Part shown: positions 23,704 through 37,387 of the stretch, in pieces
Layout of the letters: every line of letters starts with the position of its first letter
Position numbering within the stretch: the first letter of the stretch is position 1
DNA from: Osedax fenrisi
Lineage: Eukaryota > Annelida > Polychaeta > Sabellida > Siboglinidae
Direction of reading: 5' to 3'
DNA: 64,000 bases
Assembly (NCBI GenBank): GCA_964019155.1
Contig: OZ025243.1
Span: 39,583,179-39,647,178 of the forward strand
The notes under the pieces: generated by a model
Seen by the model: only the letters and a program-made list of their open reading frames with translations
What the model was told of the DNA's origin: nothing
Databases searched by the model: none
Translations under genes and position numbers: made by a program

Positions 23704-25536
23704 ATGACGATGATAAACGAAGAAGTTCTATGCTTATCTAGTCATTTAAAAGTTTCAAAAGATTACATTGACTTTCTATTAAGCTATATTTGTAATATAT
23801 GTTTATCGTCAGGAACGTTTCTTCTAAAAATGAAACTATTTTCCATTAAACCCATTTATCAAAAAAATAATATCAATATTATATCCAACTATAGACTAAT
23901 ATTAATTGTAAGTCAACTATCTATAATTCTAGAACAATTAATATATAATAGACTAATAAAATTCTTACTAAATAATAACATAATAAATACCTCCTAATTT
24001 GGTTTCATTAAAAAATATAACACTACTCATACTATACCTGATATCTACAACCATATAATGGAAAATAAAACATAAATTAAAGCAATAAATACCATATTTT
24101 TAGATTTAAGTAAATCCTTTGATAATATTAACCAGTCTATTATAATTATCAAAATAGATAAATATGGAATTAGAGAGATTCCTCTTAAATTGATAACAAA
24201 CTATTTACATAATAGAAAAAAACTAGTTAATGTAAAAATATCTGAATCTGATATAATCACAAATGATATTGGTGTACCCCCAAGGCTCCATACTAGGCTT
24301 TTTATTATTCATAATGTATGTCAATGATCTACCATTATATTTAAAATATAATAATGTAAAATGTACAGTATGACTGCTATAACTTTTACAGCTGATACTA
24401 ATATAGAGCTAAAAAATATAATTAAAATAACCTTAACAAAAATAGAAAAATGGTATAAATATAATAACTTAAACTAAATATTAGTAAAAACAGAAATGAT
24501 AAATTTCAACTCAAATAAGCATCCAAATAATATATTTTCATTAAATGATACATTAATAAATAAAGTATATAATTATAAATATCTCGGTTTTAATATTGTT
24601 AGCAAATATTATTTCAAAAATCATATTATTAATTTAAATAACAAACTCTCCCACATTCAATTTTTAATCTCCAAGTTGAGAAAATCCATTAAAACAAATT
24701 TATTGATAATCATATATAATAGTATTTTCCTACTATACTTAAACTATGGAAATATACTATGGGGAAATACATAGAATTGTCATTGTTCAGATGATTTTTT
24801 TTGATTTCCACTTCTACCGATCATAATTACGTAAAACTGTGCTTTTAGAGCTATTTTCGATCCATATCCCTCTATCGGTAAATCTTTTGATTAAAGAAGA
24901 AAATTTGTCACACATAATATGTATGCGAATGTGAGATGTTTCATAAAAATGTAGTTATATTCAATTTACTTTAATTAATGCATTCATAAACTGCAATAAA
25001 CTGTGATAAAGTTTACGTTTTCGCTATATTTAACGAAGTAATTTTAAATTTGTATAACACTTATATTTAATTGCATGTTATAAATAAATAAATTGTTTTC
25101 TAGAATTAAATCTTTGTTTACATCTACATTGCTAATGACCCCACTACAAGTATAATACCCGGGCAACGTCTAGACACAACCAGATAGTAATAAATTAAAG
25201 AAAATTTCGAGATCATACAAAAGAATTATTCACATAAAATAAAATACTTATATTAGATAAGCTAACCTATTATAATTCACTAATATATATGCATAAACTA
25301 TATTACAATCAATTACCAAAACATTTAACTGAATACACTTACAAATAATAATAAATATACTCTACGAGAAAATAAAACGTATTCTATACCAATTATAAAA
25401 TCAACAAGAACAATAAATTTAAAAGTTTAAAAGTTCCAAAACTTTGGAACTTACTTCCAACAAATATACAAAATATAAAAAATGAAAACTTGTTCAAGAA
25501 GAGAGTAACAAATTTGTTACCCAATAATGAATTATA
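23704..25536 (+). pseudogene. CR1-like LINE ORF2 remnant, 5' truncated
   Basis: Decayed reverse transcriptase. SNYRLILIVSQLSII appears near 23,886, then FLDLSKSFDNINQSI near 24,100, IGVPP-RLH-TRLF near 24,270 (GVPQGS-type, frame-shifted), YKYLGFNIV near 24,574 and YLNYGNILWGN near 24,738. The C-terminus resumes at 25,365-25,536 with VPKLWNLLPTNIQN. The 24,780-25,200 stretch between them does not read as RT and may be an inserted sequence. The endonuclease is missing. Confidence 0.8.
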
Positions 25537-25603
25537 AAAAATTATGTATAAAATAATGAATTTGTATTTAGATAATTAATTAATTGCTTGGAAACTATTC
25601 TTT

Positions 25604-25900
25604 CTAATATTGTACTTGCAAAAGATAATTGATATATTGGTATATAATAAGATAATACTCAATATCCAATCCTGGTTTCTTTAGCATATTTTGTATTATA
25701 TCATGTTTTAAAGATGAAGGTGCAATACCAGAATGGAGAGAAATATTAATAATATTAAAAATAAATTGAGTTAGTATAAAAGCAAGTTTATGAAAAATAG
25801 ATATAGGCAATGGGCGATAGGAGAAGACGATTTAGAAGCCAGCATAAGATCTAACACTTCAGAGAAAGAAGTAGAAACAAAAAGAGTCAACATATACCTA
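25604..25900 (-). pseudogene. Minus-strand LINE RT fragment of another family
   Basis: The minus frame reads IINISLHSGIAPSSLKHDII and then MLKKPGLDIE, the typical palm lead-in of L2/Rex1/CR1-like elements (NxSLxSGxxPxxLKxAxxxPxxKKPxLD before NYRPIS). It lacks other domains. Its wording differs from the plus-strand LINE next to it, so it is a different family. Confidence 0.75.
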
Positions 25901-25954
25901 CATCAAACCCAAGTTATAACATAAAGGAATAAAAGCCACATTATTTGTTATAGG

Positions 25955-25957
<3 letters not shown>

Positions 25958-25999
<42 letters not shown>
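25958..25999. repeat. (TA)n microsatellite
   Basis: A continuous TA dinucleotide tract, one of many in the window; others above 30 bp lie at 26,470-26,506, 28,449-28,507, 40,231-40,259 and 54,372-54,421. Confidence 0.95.
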
Positions 26000-26002
<3 letters not shown>

Positions 26003-26099
26003 ATAATATTGATAAATTAGTACTTTAAAAAATGGTTCAAGGAATATATTCAACGGATAGGAGATTATTGTAATTGTGTTATTATGTTTAAAGATATTT

Positions 26100-26466
26100 A
26101 CCTACAACGCAGTGTTTAGTTATCGATTTTATAGGGGTTGAATTTGGGATGTAATGCAGCTAAAAAAAAGCAGTACAATACTAAACCAATTAAACCAAAT
26201 AACCCAAAAATATCAATACGTAATATATATATATATATATATAGTTTTATATAATTTCTGTCAATATTGTCATAAATTTATATATACTGAATTATTTAGA
26301 TGATTTTATATAAAAATTCAACCATCTCGCTCGAAAATCACTGAATAAATAAATTATTTAATCGAATTGTTGTTAATAAACATTACATTAAATTAATATT
26401 ACCATGGAAACAATAATACAAAAATACATTATAGTATAGACACTATCCTATACTCCTATATGAGTT

Positions 26467-26510
<44 letters not shown>

Positions 26511-26680
26511 CTTATGTATGTATATATTTACGGGATAAACATAAATTAATATACCATGTATTATATACATATGCCTACGTATTAGTACATGATATTATAG
26601 GCTCACTTAGGGGAGTAATTCGGATAAAAAAATAAAGAAGAACATAACCAAACCAATTAAACCAAGCAACATATATATAT

Positions 26681-26718
<38 letters not shown>

Positions 26719-27100
26719 GTATATATTATATACTGACTAAATTAGAGGATTTACCCATACATTCTTCTATTTCGTTTGAAACACTGAATAAATAAAGTAT
26801 TTAATATAATCGTTGTTGAAATATGAATACATATTGCATACATGTGGCTTACATGTGACATACATGTGAATACAATAGTGTTTCATTAATACTATAAATA
26901 AGAATTAAATTAAATAATATTACCATTAAAACTATAATACAATAATATGTGTTACCATAGACACTACCCTACACTCCAATATGATGGTGTGTATATATAT
27001 AGTTGTTTATTTGCGCTATTTACATAACTAAATATACAATATATTATATACATATGAATATGTATTACGTAAATAAATATCCGCTACATTTATATTAGTT
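26100..27100. repeat. Diverged tandem duplication, unit about 460-500 bp
   Basis: Two units share ordered blocks: ACCAATTAAACCAA (26,196 and 26,654), a TA tract, ACTGAATAAATAAA (26,340 and 26,790), GTTGTT-AA, an ATATTACCAT block (26,396 and 26,923), TAGACACTA-CCTA-ACTCC-ATATGA and a second TA-rich block. Substitutions are frequent, so it is old. No coding potential is seen. Confidence 0.65.
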
Positions 27101-27138
27101 AACTATAGTACGATAGTAAAGTAAATGTAACGTATACG

Positions 27139-27529
27139 TTACAGTTACTTTGTTAATTACAGTTACTTTGTTAATTACAGTTACTTTGTTAATTACAGTT
27201 ACTTTGTTAATTACAGTTACTTTGTTAATTACAGTTACTTTGTTAATTACAGTTACTTTGTTAATTACAGTTACTTTGTTAATTACAGTTACTTTGTTAA
27301 TTACAGTTACTTTGTTAATTACAGTTACTTTGTTAATTACAGTTACTTTGTTAATTACAGTTACTTTGTTAATTACAGTTACTTTGTTAATTACAGTTAC
27401 TTTGTTAATTACAGTTACTTTGTTAATTACAGTTACTTTGTTAATTACAGTTACTTTGTTAATTACAGTTACTTTGTTAATTACAGTTACTTTGTTAATT
27501 ACAGTTACTTTGTTAATTACAGTTACTAT
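27139..27529. repeat. 18-bp minisatellite, about 21 copies
   Basis: The unit TTACAGTTACTTTGTTAA is repeated almost perfectly. As 18 is divisible by three, a frame reads the same six residues (LLITVT) over and over; this is an artefact of the repeat and not a gene. The near-perfect copies suggest recent expansion. Confidence 0.97.
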
Positions 27530-27539
27530 GGTATAATAT

Positions 27540-28323
27540 ATATTCTGCTTACTCGATTACGTATTCGAATATTAACTGGATTTCACGCGTTCGTGAACTT
27601 TTTCTCAATAATACGGGTACGGAAATTCATATGAACCTCTTTTTATTTCAATATTCAAATAAGAGTACGATTTCATAAATACACGTAATGTATTCGAAAT
27701 TAAAGAAACTCATTTTTACGAAATTATTTACGATCAAATTGTTTACAATAAAATTTGTTATGATTTATCGACCGAATTTAAATGTCTTTGATTACGTAAA
27801 TCGCTTAAAAATGACACATTTTCACGATTATTGATATCGCGAGAGGTGAAATTCAAAAAAATAAATAATCCATGTTACCCGCACTTTCCCACTATATCTT
27901 CTGACATATTCCTTTATCCTTACGTTTTCTGTTTTCCTTTACACTCCATACACTCTATACGGAATAGATATATTATATTACGTTGCCGATTGTATCAATT
28001 CTGACCAAATAACTACCACAGTATAATTATTATAAACTATGTCTTCCCATTAATGGTATTATACAATGCAATCAATACAAAAGTCATTATTCCTGCAAAA
28101 ATTAAACCTATTGAAATTCCATAATTTTGTCAGAGATCGAATCTATTCACCGTTTTCAATATCCTTACAACAAAACACTTAATTTTGACATCACTTTTAT
28201 AATCGATAAATATACATCAACATAACTCAAACTGTTAGTTTTCATCTTAACTCCACAATCTTCAAATCTTTGACTGCTCAAATACAATATCAGCAAACTA
28301 GAACTAGTTACTCATACATAAAT
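27540..28323. other. Spacer without genes
   Basis: Less TA-biased than its surroundings (ACGAATT/TTCG-type words at 27,550-27,850), but no open frame or repeat stands out. Confidence 0.55.
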
Positions 28324-28446
28324 TGCTTGTGTGGCTCAGTTGGCGTCATGCACATATGCAGTAGGACACGGGTTCAAGCCCTACCTGGACCATTACAATA
28401 TGTCATAAAATAATATTTAGAAGTTACCTTATAAAATTATGTATAC

Positions 28447-28511
<65 letters not shown>

Positions 28512-28675
28512 GATTGGCTATCGTTAAAACCATGTATGGCTTAAGTTATGAGAAGTTTTGAAGGGACAATATAGCCAGTTGGATATAAGTTCATTAAAAC
28601 GTCATCTAAGTTCCTGGATGAGATGAAAGGACTCCATCAAAATAAAACAATTTTAAACAAAACAAACAACAATAA
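28324..28675 (+). mobile_element. tRNA-derived SINE, copy 1
   Basis: The head resembles a tRNA: an A-box-like TGGCTCAGTTGGC at 28,332, a B-box GGGTTCAAGCC at 28,370 and an end TGGACCA. The body shares CATCTAAGTTCCTGGATG and GATGAAAGGACTCCA with the copy at 38,141. A TA tract (28,449-28,507) has expanded inside it. It ends in an AAC-rich tail. SINEs are transcribed by RNA polymerase III from the A and B boxes and moved by LINE proteins. Confidence 0.85.
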
Positions 28676-28679
28676 CTTT

Positions 28680-29300
28680 ATCTAACAATCTAATTACTTT
28701 CAATAACTTTCGCAAATCCTATGAATCTCAATTTTCCAAAACTAAATTGTAATATATATTATTGACATTAGTGAACCAACCCTACAGTATTTCTCTGATT
28801 GTTCGATTAATTTAATTGTTACTATACCTTATCTTATTAATAAGTATACTTTTTTTGCCCATCTAAACCTATATACATGTTAAATAATCATCTAAGCCTT
28901 AGCTCTTTATCTACTTGATATTATCTCTTATTTCCATATCAGAAATCATTTTTCCTATTTCACTAAAACTTGCCATATCACCTCAATTATAAAATAATAC
29001 CCTCGATAATAATCGTTTCTCTGAAAAGTTCTGAAATTCATAATTAAAATGCATTATTTTATAGGATATACGCACTACTTTCTCAATTAGTTTCTTAAAC
29101 CATCATCATCTTTATCATCATCATCATCAACATTATCATATACATATATATATAATATATACATATGTTTATATAAATAGTTAATGAAATATGATTTATG
29201 AAATATCAATATTGAAACATGAAAATATACAGAAAGTTATTAAGGTTATGCATTATCATGTAATAGATAATACAATAATATACATACATTCGTGCACATT
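28680..29300. other. AT-rich spacer
   Basis: No gene is supported. There is a short CAT-repeat stretch at 29,100-29,140. Confidence 0.55.
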
Positions 29301-29301
29301 A

Positions 29302-29470
29302 GTGTTGTAAATGATGCCGAGCTTATGATGCCGAGCCGAGACTTTTGGTTATTGATGCCGAGCCGAGACTTTCATTTTCGGAAAAAAACGAGCCCGAGCT
29401 GAGCCGAGACTCTAACAAAACGAGCCTGAGCCGAGTTGTGACTTTAGGTAACTGAGACTGTGACTACATC
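29302..29470. mobile_element. Orphan hAT-like terminus with CCGAGCCGAG repeats
   Basis: TAGTGTTGTAAATGATG at 29,302 has the hAT-type TAGNG start. It is followed by four copies of a GAGCCGAGACTTT-like motif up to about 29,455. No matching right end was found downstream. The remainder to 30,170 is AT-rich and shows no gene. Confidence 0.45.
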
Positions 29471-30177
29471 ATACTTTATATTTTAGCATCATTTACATAA
29501 CTAATTCACATACACATACATATACTGTTATTAAGTACTTACTAACTAGTATTGAGTATATTTATATTGTATTAATTATTATTAGTATAACTTTATTATA
29601 ATAACCATTATTAATATTATATGTTGTATTACTTATTTACATATATATATATATATATATAATATGTATTTTTATTTTTATATGAATTCATATCCTACTC
29701 ATCATCCTATGCAGGGAATCATATCCTATCCCAGTAAATAGAAGGTTTTCTAGACATTTTTTGAAACACATTTGAGATAAATATGTCTCAAATTCATTTT
29801 TATAAAATTATAAAACATTTATAAAAGAGTATTAAAGACTCTAAAATTATTTTTTTAAGCTGGAAGAATATAGTCTAGAAAGTGGAGAAGATGTGTTTAT
29901 AGTTTATTAAAACGTGATAAAAAACAAAATTATTGATTTACAGAATTAATAACATTTAATAATAATTATATAGATTGGCACGAAAGACGACATCTTTAGA
30001 AACTCAATACGTTAGGTGACTTATATATCAGCTCTTCACTGCAGCAAACTAGCAAATTTAGCAGATTGGCATGACCTCTTTAGTAATTCGAAACGACTGG
30101 ATACCTCTTTAGCAGCTCGATATGGCAGATGAACTCTTTAACAGATTGACATAGATATGTTGTGATAATAGATTATT

Positions 30178-30412
30178 CTATTACTATTACTATTACTACT
30201 ATCAATAATACCACCACTACAGCAACCACTAACACCAATACTCTCCAATAACACAAATTATACCCATTCCATCCAATAATATCACTAAAAAACATACCAC
30301 CACTAAAACTAATACAGCCATACCATACAGCACTACAATTAGAACGCATACCATCTAACACAATAACTACATCCTATACCTATCACCACTACAGCCTATA
30401 CTGTCCTTACCG
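30178..30412. repeat. Composite repeat, block A, copy 1
   Basis: ACC/ACT-rich block sharing ordered motifs with 36,353-36,617: CAACCACTAACACC, TACTCTCCAA-AACACAA, CATACCACCACTA, AGCCATACCAT and CCTATCACCACTACAGCC. It is followed by block B. Confidence 0.8.
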
Positions 30413-30417
30413 TTAAT

Positions 30418-30731
30418 AAGTTATTATTGGTATATTTTATTATAGAATAAAATGTTAATATTGTTAGTTTTAATATATAAGTTTTAATTACATTTTAATT
30501 AAATTCGAATTCATTAATTAAAATTTTAAATTGTTAAATTAAAAATTAATTAAAAATCTTATCAACAACTATATATATAATAAATTAATTCATTATTTGC
30601 TAATATGAATATCTGTAAGTTGATTTATATATGTACATACATATTTATATTATATAACCATATAGTTTAACTAAATCAAGACTATTCCTATTTATTGTAA
30701 TCTATTGCATAACACATAACCATACTTATAA
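30418..30731. repeat. Composite repeat, block B, copy 1
   Basis: About 310 bp, AT-rich, closely matching 36,972-37,287. Shared words include ATTAAATTCGAATT, CATTATTTGCTAATATG, ATATCTGTAAGTTG, ACCATATAGTTTAAC and ACATAACCATACT. It ends directly in an (ACT)n array in both copies. Confidence 0.88.
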
Positions 30732-30807
<76 letters not shown>

Positions 30808-30850
30808 ACTACTACTACTACTACTACTGCTACTACTACTACTATAACTC

Positions 30851-30916
<66 letters not shown>

Positions 30917-30925
30917 ATACTACTA
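30732..30925. repeat. (ACT)n array, 5' of plus-strand LINE
   Basis: About 65 triplets, mainly ACT with a (TGC)n stretch at 30,786-30,807. Poly-Ser and poly-Val frames over it on the minus strand are artefacts. Confidence 0.97.
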
Positions 30926-33900
30926 AAGATCGATTGGAATTCAAAATCAATACACATATCCGAACTAAATTTCAACAAATGAAACTATCCTACGAATCTT
31001 ATCTTAAGATTCTAAACCCACATCATACACCTTCATTATCACCAACACCACCACCACTCCATAACCCACCTACTACATCCAATTCCACACTAAATACCTA
31101 TACATGACTGTCCGATGATATAAGCCCGTATCACACTTCTGATGATCACAATAACATATCAACACATTGCCCTCCAATAAACTCATCCAACTCTACGACA
31201 TATTCCACCTATAAACTTTTAAAGACTTCATCACACAAATCCCCATTAAAAGCTGCTAATACTTTTATCAATAATACTAATACCACCACAACAAATATAC
31301 CTCACCTCAAATCCGCCACTCTTAATGTACACTCGATTAGAAACAAGGTCGATATTATCATTGAACTTTTCAAAGATCTAGACCTTGACATTCTATGCAT
31401 CACTGAAACGTGGCTATCCACAAACGACACACCCATCATTGCATCACTGAATAATGATATACACCATTTTGTGCACTTCCCTCGTGCTGGCACCCACTAT
31501 GGCGGTGGGATCGGTATTCTCTATAACAATAATATTAAAATGACCTACAATAAAGATCTAGAACAATTACACTCTGAAGCATTTTCATGTACATTCCATC
31601 CCATCAACTCACACCCATTCACTTGTATTACAATATATAGGCCCCCACATCATTCCATTCCTAAATTTATTGCAGAACTGAATATCTATTAAATACAACA
31701 AACATGCATACAACAATTCTAGGTGACTTCAATATACCTATATCCAATAATTCACATTACTCCAAACTACTTAACAATACTATAGAATCCCACAACTGTA
31801 TTCAACATGTCAACAAACCAACACACTCAACTGGAAACATCCTCTACTTAATAATAACCCACGACACGAACACCTCCATCACAGACATTACTGTTAACCG
31901 ATTCATAACCGACCATCATATAGTCACTTTTTCAATACACTCTCCTAAAAATAAACGACAACCTACAACCATACATTACAGACAAATCAAAAGCATAAAC
32001 ACCACTAATTTCATCGACGACCTTAACAAACTACTAAATATTTCCTCTGACCCCACTGACATCACAAATTTCGATATGCTCATTACAAAAACAATGGACA
32101 AACATGCACCCCTGCTCACCAAAACAATCACTAAACGCAACAACACTAAATGGTTCAGCCCCCAACTTTCCACAACTAAACGCAAGCTGAGAGCTGCAGA
32201 AAAAATATGGAGAAAATCTAAAAGTAATGATGACCTGCTTCTTTTTAAACAGCAATCTACAATATATAGACATATTATCATAAGAGCTAAACAAGACTAT
32301 TATATTGACACGATTAAGGCTGCTGGGAATAATACTAAAAAACTCTTTGAGATATCGTACTCTTTACTCGGCCGTGCTACAACTTGCATTCTCCCAGACA
32401 TTCCATTACAATCAATGCCTATACACTTCGACACCTACTTCAATAACAAGATAACTAACATAATCAATTCCCTTCCATCTTTAACGCTACCACCGATAAC
32501 GATCTCCATATATAAATTTAACACTTTTAACACCCCAACTTTGACAACTATCGACTCGCTCCTACAGGCTGTCAAATCTGCATGCAAACTTGATCCAATA
32601 CCAACTCCATTACTGCATATACTATCTACCCGACTTACACCCCACTAAAAAACTATAATCGACAGATCCCTTTCATCAGGTATCGTTCCTACCTCAATGA
32701 AACTGGCACTCGTCACTCCTATCATACAAAACCTATCACTAGAAAAATCCACTCTTTCCAATTACCGCCCTATATCTAACCTGTCATATATATCTAAAAC
32801 ACTAGAAAGAGTAGTCTGCTCAACTCAATACTTACCTAAACGATAATAATATACTTAATAAATATCAGAGTGCCTATATGATTTATAAAAGCACAGAAAC
32901 AGCACTAACACACATACTTGACAAAATACGACTCCTACCTACTCAACATCCCTCAATCATAGTTCTTCTCGACTTATCTGCTGCTTTCGACACAATTGAT
33001 CATACTATACTGTTACATAGCCTCGAAAGTATCGGACTAAGTGGAGTAGTTCTTGCCTGGTTCACCTCTTACCTCAGTGACCGAACATACTCAATATACA
33101 CAGAAAAACATAAAACCAAACCCCGCACACTATCACATGGAGTTCCACAAGGATCCGTCCTAGGCCCCATCCTCTTTAATATATACATATCTCCCCTATT
33201 GGACATATTTGATAACTAACCTGATATTCACTTCCACAACTATGCTGACGACTTATAAATTTACTGCAACTTATCAAACCCATCAACAAACATAGCTACA
33301 CTAAACAACTGTCTAGAAGTTATTCGACGCTGGCTCTCAACCAACTCACTATCACTAAACACCCACAAAACACAAGCAACACTAATCAATACCACAAAAA
33401 CCATACCAATCGTCCCACTCATTCAGATAAACAACCACGACATAAAATACTCCCCCTGTGTAAAAAATCTCGGAATCACAATTGACCAAACATTGAATTT
33501 CACCCAATATACAATTGATTTATCCAAATTTATTAACCGAACACTACACACAATCAGACTTATCAGACCATCTATAACCACAGAACTATCAAAATTACTA
33601 GCAACATCCCTCATACTTCCACGACTTGACTACTGTAACTCTATACTTCATAGACTCCCCAAAAACTCACTAATACCACTCAACCGATTACTGAATTCCA
33701 CTGCACGAACTGTCTACAGAATCCCCAAATACTCCAGGACTCACATAACTCCATACCTAAAATCTCTTCACTGGCTTCCCATCACACAACTAATCCAATA
33801 CAAAACCTTACTGATATCCCACCAAGTCATTCATCACAATCACCCCGACTACCTTACTGATATACTAATAGAAAATAACATATCTAGAATACAACGTACA

Positions 33901-34137
33901 ATCAATACATACAAATTACTTATACATAATCCAAAACACATATCACGCAAACAAGAAACAGCATTCTCAATATCTGCCCCAAAATTATGGAATAACCTCC
34001 CTTAAACCCCACTCTTTAAACGTAAATTAAAAACACACCTGTTCGAAATTGCGTATAAATAACTTCGAAAACACGGCCGAAAACTCACACGATGTTGATG
34101 GCAGTGTATAAACCATTAGTTTACAAGGTTACAAGGT
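30926..34137 (+). mobile_element. L2/Rex1-like LINE between two (ACT)n arrays
   Basis: ORF2-containing retrotransposon remnant that begins immediately after one (ACT)n array and ends, about 75 bp after its last codon, at the start of another. The DNA is less AT-rich than the CR1-like LINEs elsewhere in the window, and the coding sequence uses C-rich codons, so it is a distinct family. No ORF1 is seen. Confidence 0.85.
30979..34061 (+). pseudogene. LINE ORF2 (endonuclease plus RT), broken
   Basis: From the ATG at 30,979 the frame has a TGA at 31,105, then the endonuclease: TLNVHSIRNKVD near 31,321, CITETWLS near 31,396 and YRPP near 31,637. A frameshift at about 31,690 leads to TILGDFNIPIS near 31,710 and TDHHIVTF near 31,911. 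RT: LSSGIVPTSMK near 32,670, NYRPISNLSYIS near 32,760, LLDLSAAFDTIDHTILL near 32,966, GVPQGSVLGPILF near 33,140, NYADDL followed by a stop near 33,240, and a C-terminal LHWLPI and APKLWNNL near 33,979. The LLDLSAAFDTIDH wording fits L2/Rex1-type elements. At least five stops and two frameshifts make it inactive. Confidence 0.9.
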
Positions 34138-34647
<510 letters not shown>

Positions 34648-36075
34648 TGGGTTAGTAACGACTTATGTACTATACAAAGTTGTCGGTATACTGTTCTTTG
34701 TTTCATAGATAGCATTTTGATAGACTTCATCTTCAACGTTATACTAGAGTGATCGGTACGTTGTTGTTTAAAAATCAAACGTACAGATGATCGAATGATT
34801 CGTGTGAGAGGACGAATTCGGCACTCGGGTAAACCTTGAAGGATAGAGCAGCAGTAGTCAATGGGTGACATTGCTAATGAATTAACAAGTATTCGGCAGA
34901 GGTCATTGTTGATATATTTACGAATATTACGTATCATATGTAGCTGGTAATTCGAACGTTGACATATGTTGTTGATTTGCTTCTTAAAGGTTAAGTCATC
35001 ATCTATTGTAAAACCAAGATATCGTATAGAACTACTTGGTTATACTATAATACCATTCACAGATATCACCGGGAAATCGTAGTATGTTTCCGGAATGTTG
35101 ATTAGCTCAGATTTAGAAGCGTTAAGCAGCAGCATATTATTCAATAGCCATGCACGTATTTCGGTAGCACATAGTGAGAGATCGTTTCTGTTGGAATTAG
35201 AATGACGAGACAGAGATGTTTATAAAAGTATATCATCGGCGTAAAGATGATAATGAATTGATTGGTAGGATTTAATTATATTAGTGAGAGGCGCAATATA
35301 AATTAAGAATAGAAGTGGGCCTAGAACTGAGCCTTGGGGAACACCCGTAGTTATAAGTTTAGTTATAGAGATGGAAGAGCCGGTTTTCACAGCAAAGGTA
35401 TGATATTTAAAGAATGATATTAGCCAAGAAAGTGCTATTCCATCAACACCTATGTCACGTAATCTATTAGTTAGAATGGAATGGTCAAGGGTATCAAACG
35501 CTGCTGATAGATCTAATAACAAAAGTTGAATAGGAGATTCAGTGTCAAGTGAGTTAAGTATATTGCTGATGAGATGATTTAAACACGTTTCAGTGCTATG
35601 GTTAGGTCTATAGGCACTTTGAAAAGGGTCAATGATATTAATAATTTCAAGATAGTGTATTAATTGCTTAAAAACTACCTTTTCTAGAATTTTAGATATA
35701 GTAGAGAGTTGAGAAATTGGACGGTAGTTACATAGAGAGTTTTTATCAAGATTATTTTTCTTGAGAATAGGTTATATTAGTGCATGTTTAAAGTCAATTG
35801 GGACAGTGCAATAACTTAAAGAATTTTTAAATATAGTAGTAAGATATATAGAAAGTGCGGGTACAATTTTTTTCATAAGAGATAGTGGAATGCAGTCAAG
35901 GGGAGAGGAAGATTTAGATGATAGAATGAGTAATTCAATATAGTCAGTAGATGGTGGAGTAAAGGAAGATAATAAAAAGGAAATAGATGGTGGTGTATAA
36001 GGTAAAGTGGGTAGTGCAATACAAATAAGATTGTAAATAGTCTGTCTGATTATTTCAATCTTATTTGTGAAAAAG
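34648..36075 (-). pseudogene. L2/Rex1-like LINE RT, truncated at both ends by (ACT)n
   Basis: On the minus strand the RT runs from 36,075 to 34,648. It reads FKHALI near 35,775, NYRPISQLSTISKILEK near 35,690, FQSAYRPNHSTETCL near 35,600, LLDLSAAFDTLDHSIL near 35,490, GVPQGSVLGPLLF near 35,330, YADDILL near 35,225, RYLGFTID near 35,010, then RTVYRQLCIVHKSLL at 34,660. The endonuclease is missing at the 5' side and roughly the last 80-100 residues are missing at the 3' side; both cuts fall exactly at (ACT)n arrays. A few stops interrupt it. It is related to the plus-strand neighbour but not identical. Confidence 0.88.
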
Positions 36076-36352
<277 letters not shown>

Positions 36353-36617
36353 TAGTATACTACCGACAACACCACCACCACCATCACCAGCACTACAACC
36401 CATACTACAACTAAAACTCATACTACCACTACATCAACCACTAACACCCATACTCTCCAACAACACAACTTCTACACATTCCATACAATACTACCACTCC
36501 AATACATACCACCACTACAACTAATATAGCCATACCATGCACATCTACAATTAGAACACATACCATCAAACACCATAACTACAACCCATACCTATCACCA
36601 CTACAGCCTATACTGCC
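36353..36617. repeat. Composite repeat, block A, copy 2
   Basis: Matches 30,178-30,412 in order and orientation (see that entry). Here block A is separated from block B by about 355 bp that contain a 36-bp tandem repeat. Confidence 0.8.
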
Positions 36618-36746
36618 CAAGCAACCATAAACTAGTTGCCGAAACGTAACATTATAGGTCAAATAATATGTTATAGTAGGTGGTAGAATTATAGGTAGTT
36701 TGTGAGCAGATAAAATGTTTCCTTTCACATATAAAAAATCAATATT

Positions 36747-36912
36747 GGAACGTATATTTTTACCAAAAAATAACACCTAGTGGAACGTATATTTTTACCC
36801 ATAAATAAACACCTAGTGGAACGTATAATTTTACCCATAAATAAACACCTAGTGGAACGTATATTTTTACCCATGATTAAGCACCTAGTGGAACGTATAT
36901 TTTTACCCATAC
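36747..36912. repeat. 36-bp tandem repeat, 4.6 copies
   Basis: Units start TGGAACGTATATTTTTAC and end AAACACCTAG; starts lie at about 36,747, 36,781, 36,817, 36,853 and 36,889. The array sits between blocks A and B of the second composite repeat and is absent from the first. Confidence 0.93.
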
Positions 36913-36971
36913 ACAGTAAAAAGAAAGTAAAACAAGTCATTCATCTATTACAGAACATGTCCTCCACTTTA

Positions 36972-37286
36972 ACTTATTAGTGGTATATTTTGTTAAAGAA
37001 TATAATTGTTAATATTTGTTAGTTTGAATATATGAGTTTTAATTAAAATTTTAATTAAATTCGAATTAATTAATTAATTAAAATGTTAAAATGATATATT
37101 AAATATTAATTAAAATTCTTAACAACAATTATATATATAATAAATTAAAATTCATTATTTGCTAATATGGATATCTGTAAGTTGATTTATATATATTTAC
37201 ATACATATTTATATTATATAACCATATAGTTTAACTAAATCAAGCCCATACCTATGTATTATAATCTACTACATAACACATAACCA

Positions 37287-37287
<1 letters not shown>
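36972..37287. repeat. Composite repeat, block B, copy 2
   Basis: Direct copy of 30,418-30,731 with small indels, again ending ACATAACCATACT and running into an (ACT)n array. Confidence 0.88.
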
Positions 37288-37324
<37 letters not shown>

Positions 37325-37361
37325 ATACTACTACTAATAATAATACTACTACTACTACTAC
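37288..37361. repeat. (ACT)n array just upstream of an exon
   Basis: About 25 triplets, ending 26 bp before the splice acceptor of the exon at 37,388. Confidence 0.93.
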
Positions 37362-37387
37362 CACAACGCATACCACTCGACACGCAG

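Noticed and set aside
27139..27536. CRISPR-like regular repeats
   Set aside because: Units are directly adjacent with no spacers, and the genome is animal; it is a minisatellite.
28324..28400. Functional tRNA gene
   Set aside because: The head has A and B boxes but the acceptor arms do not pair and it is joined to a SINE body; the same holds at 38,141-38,214.
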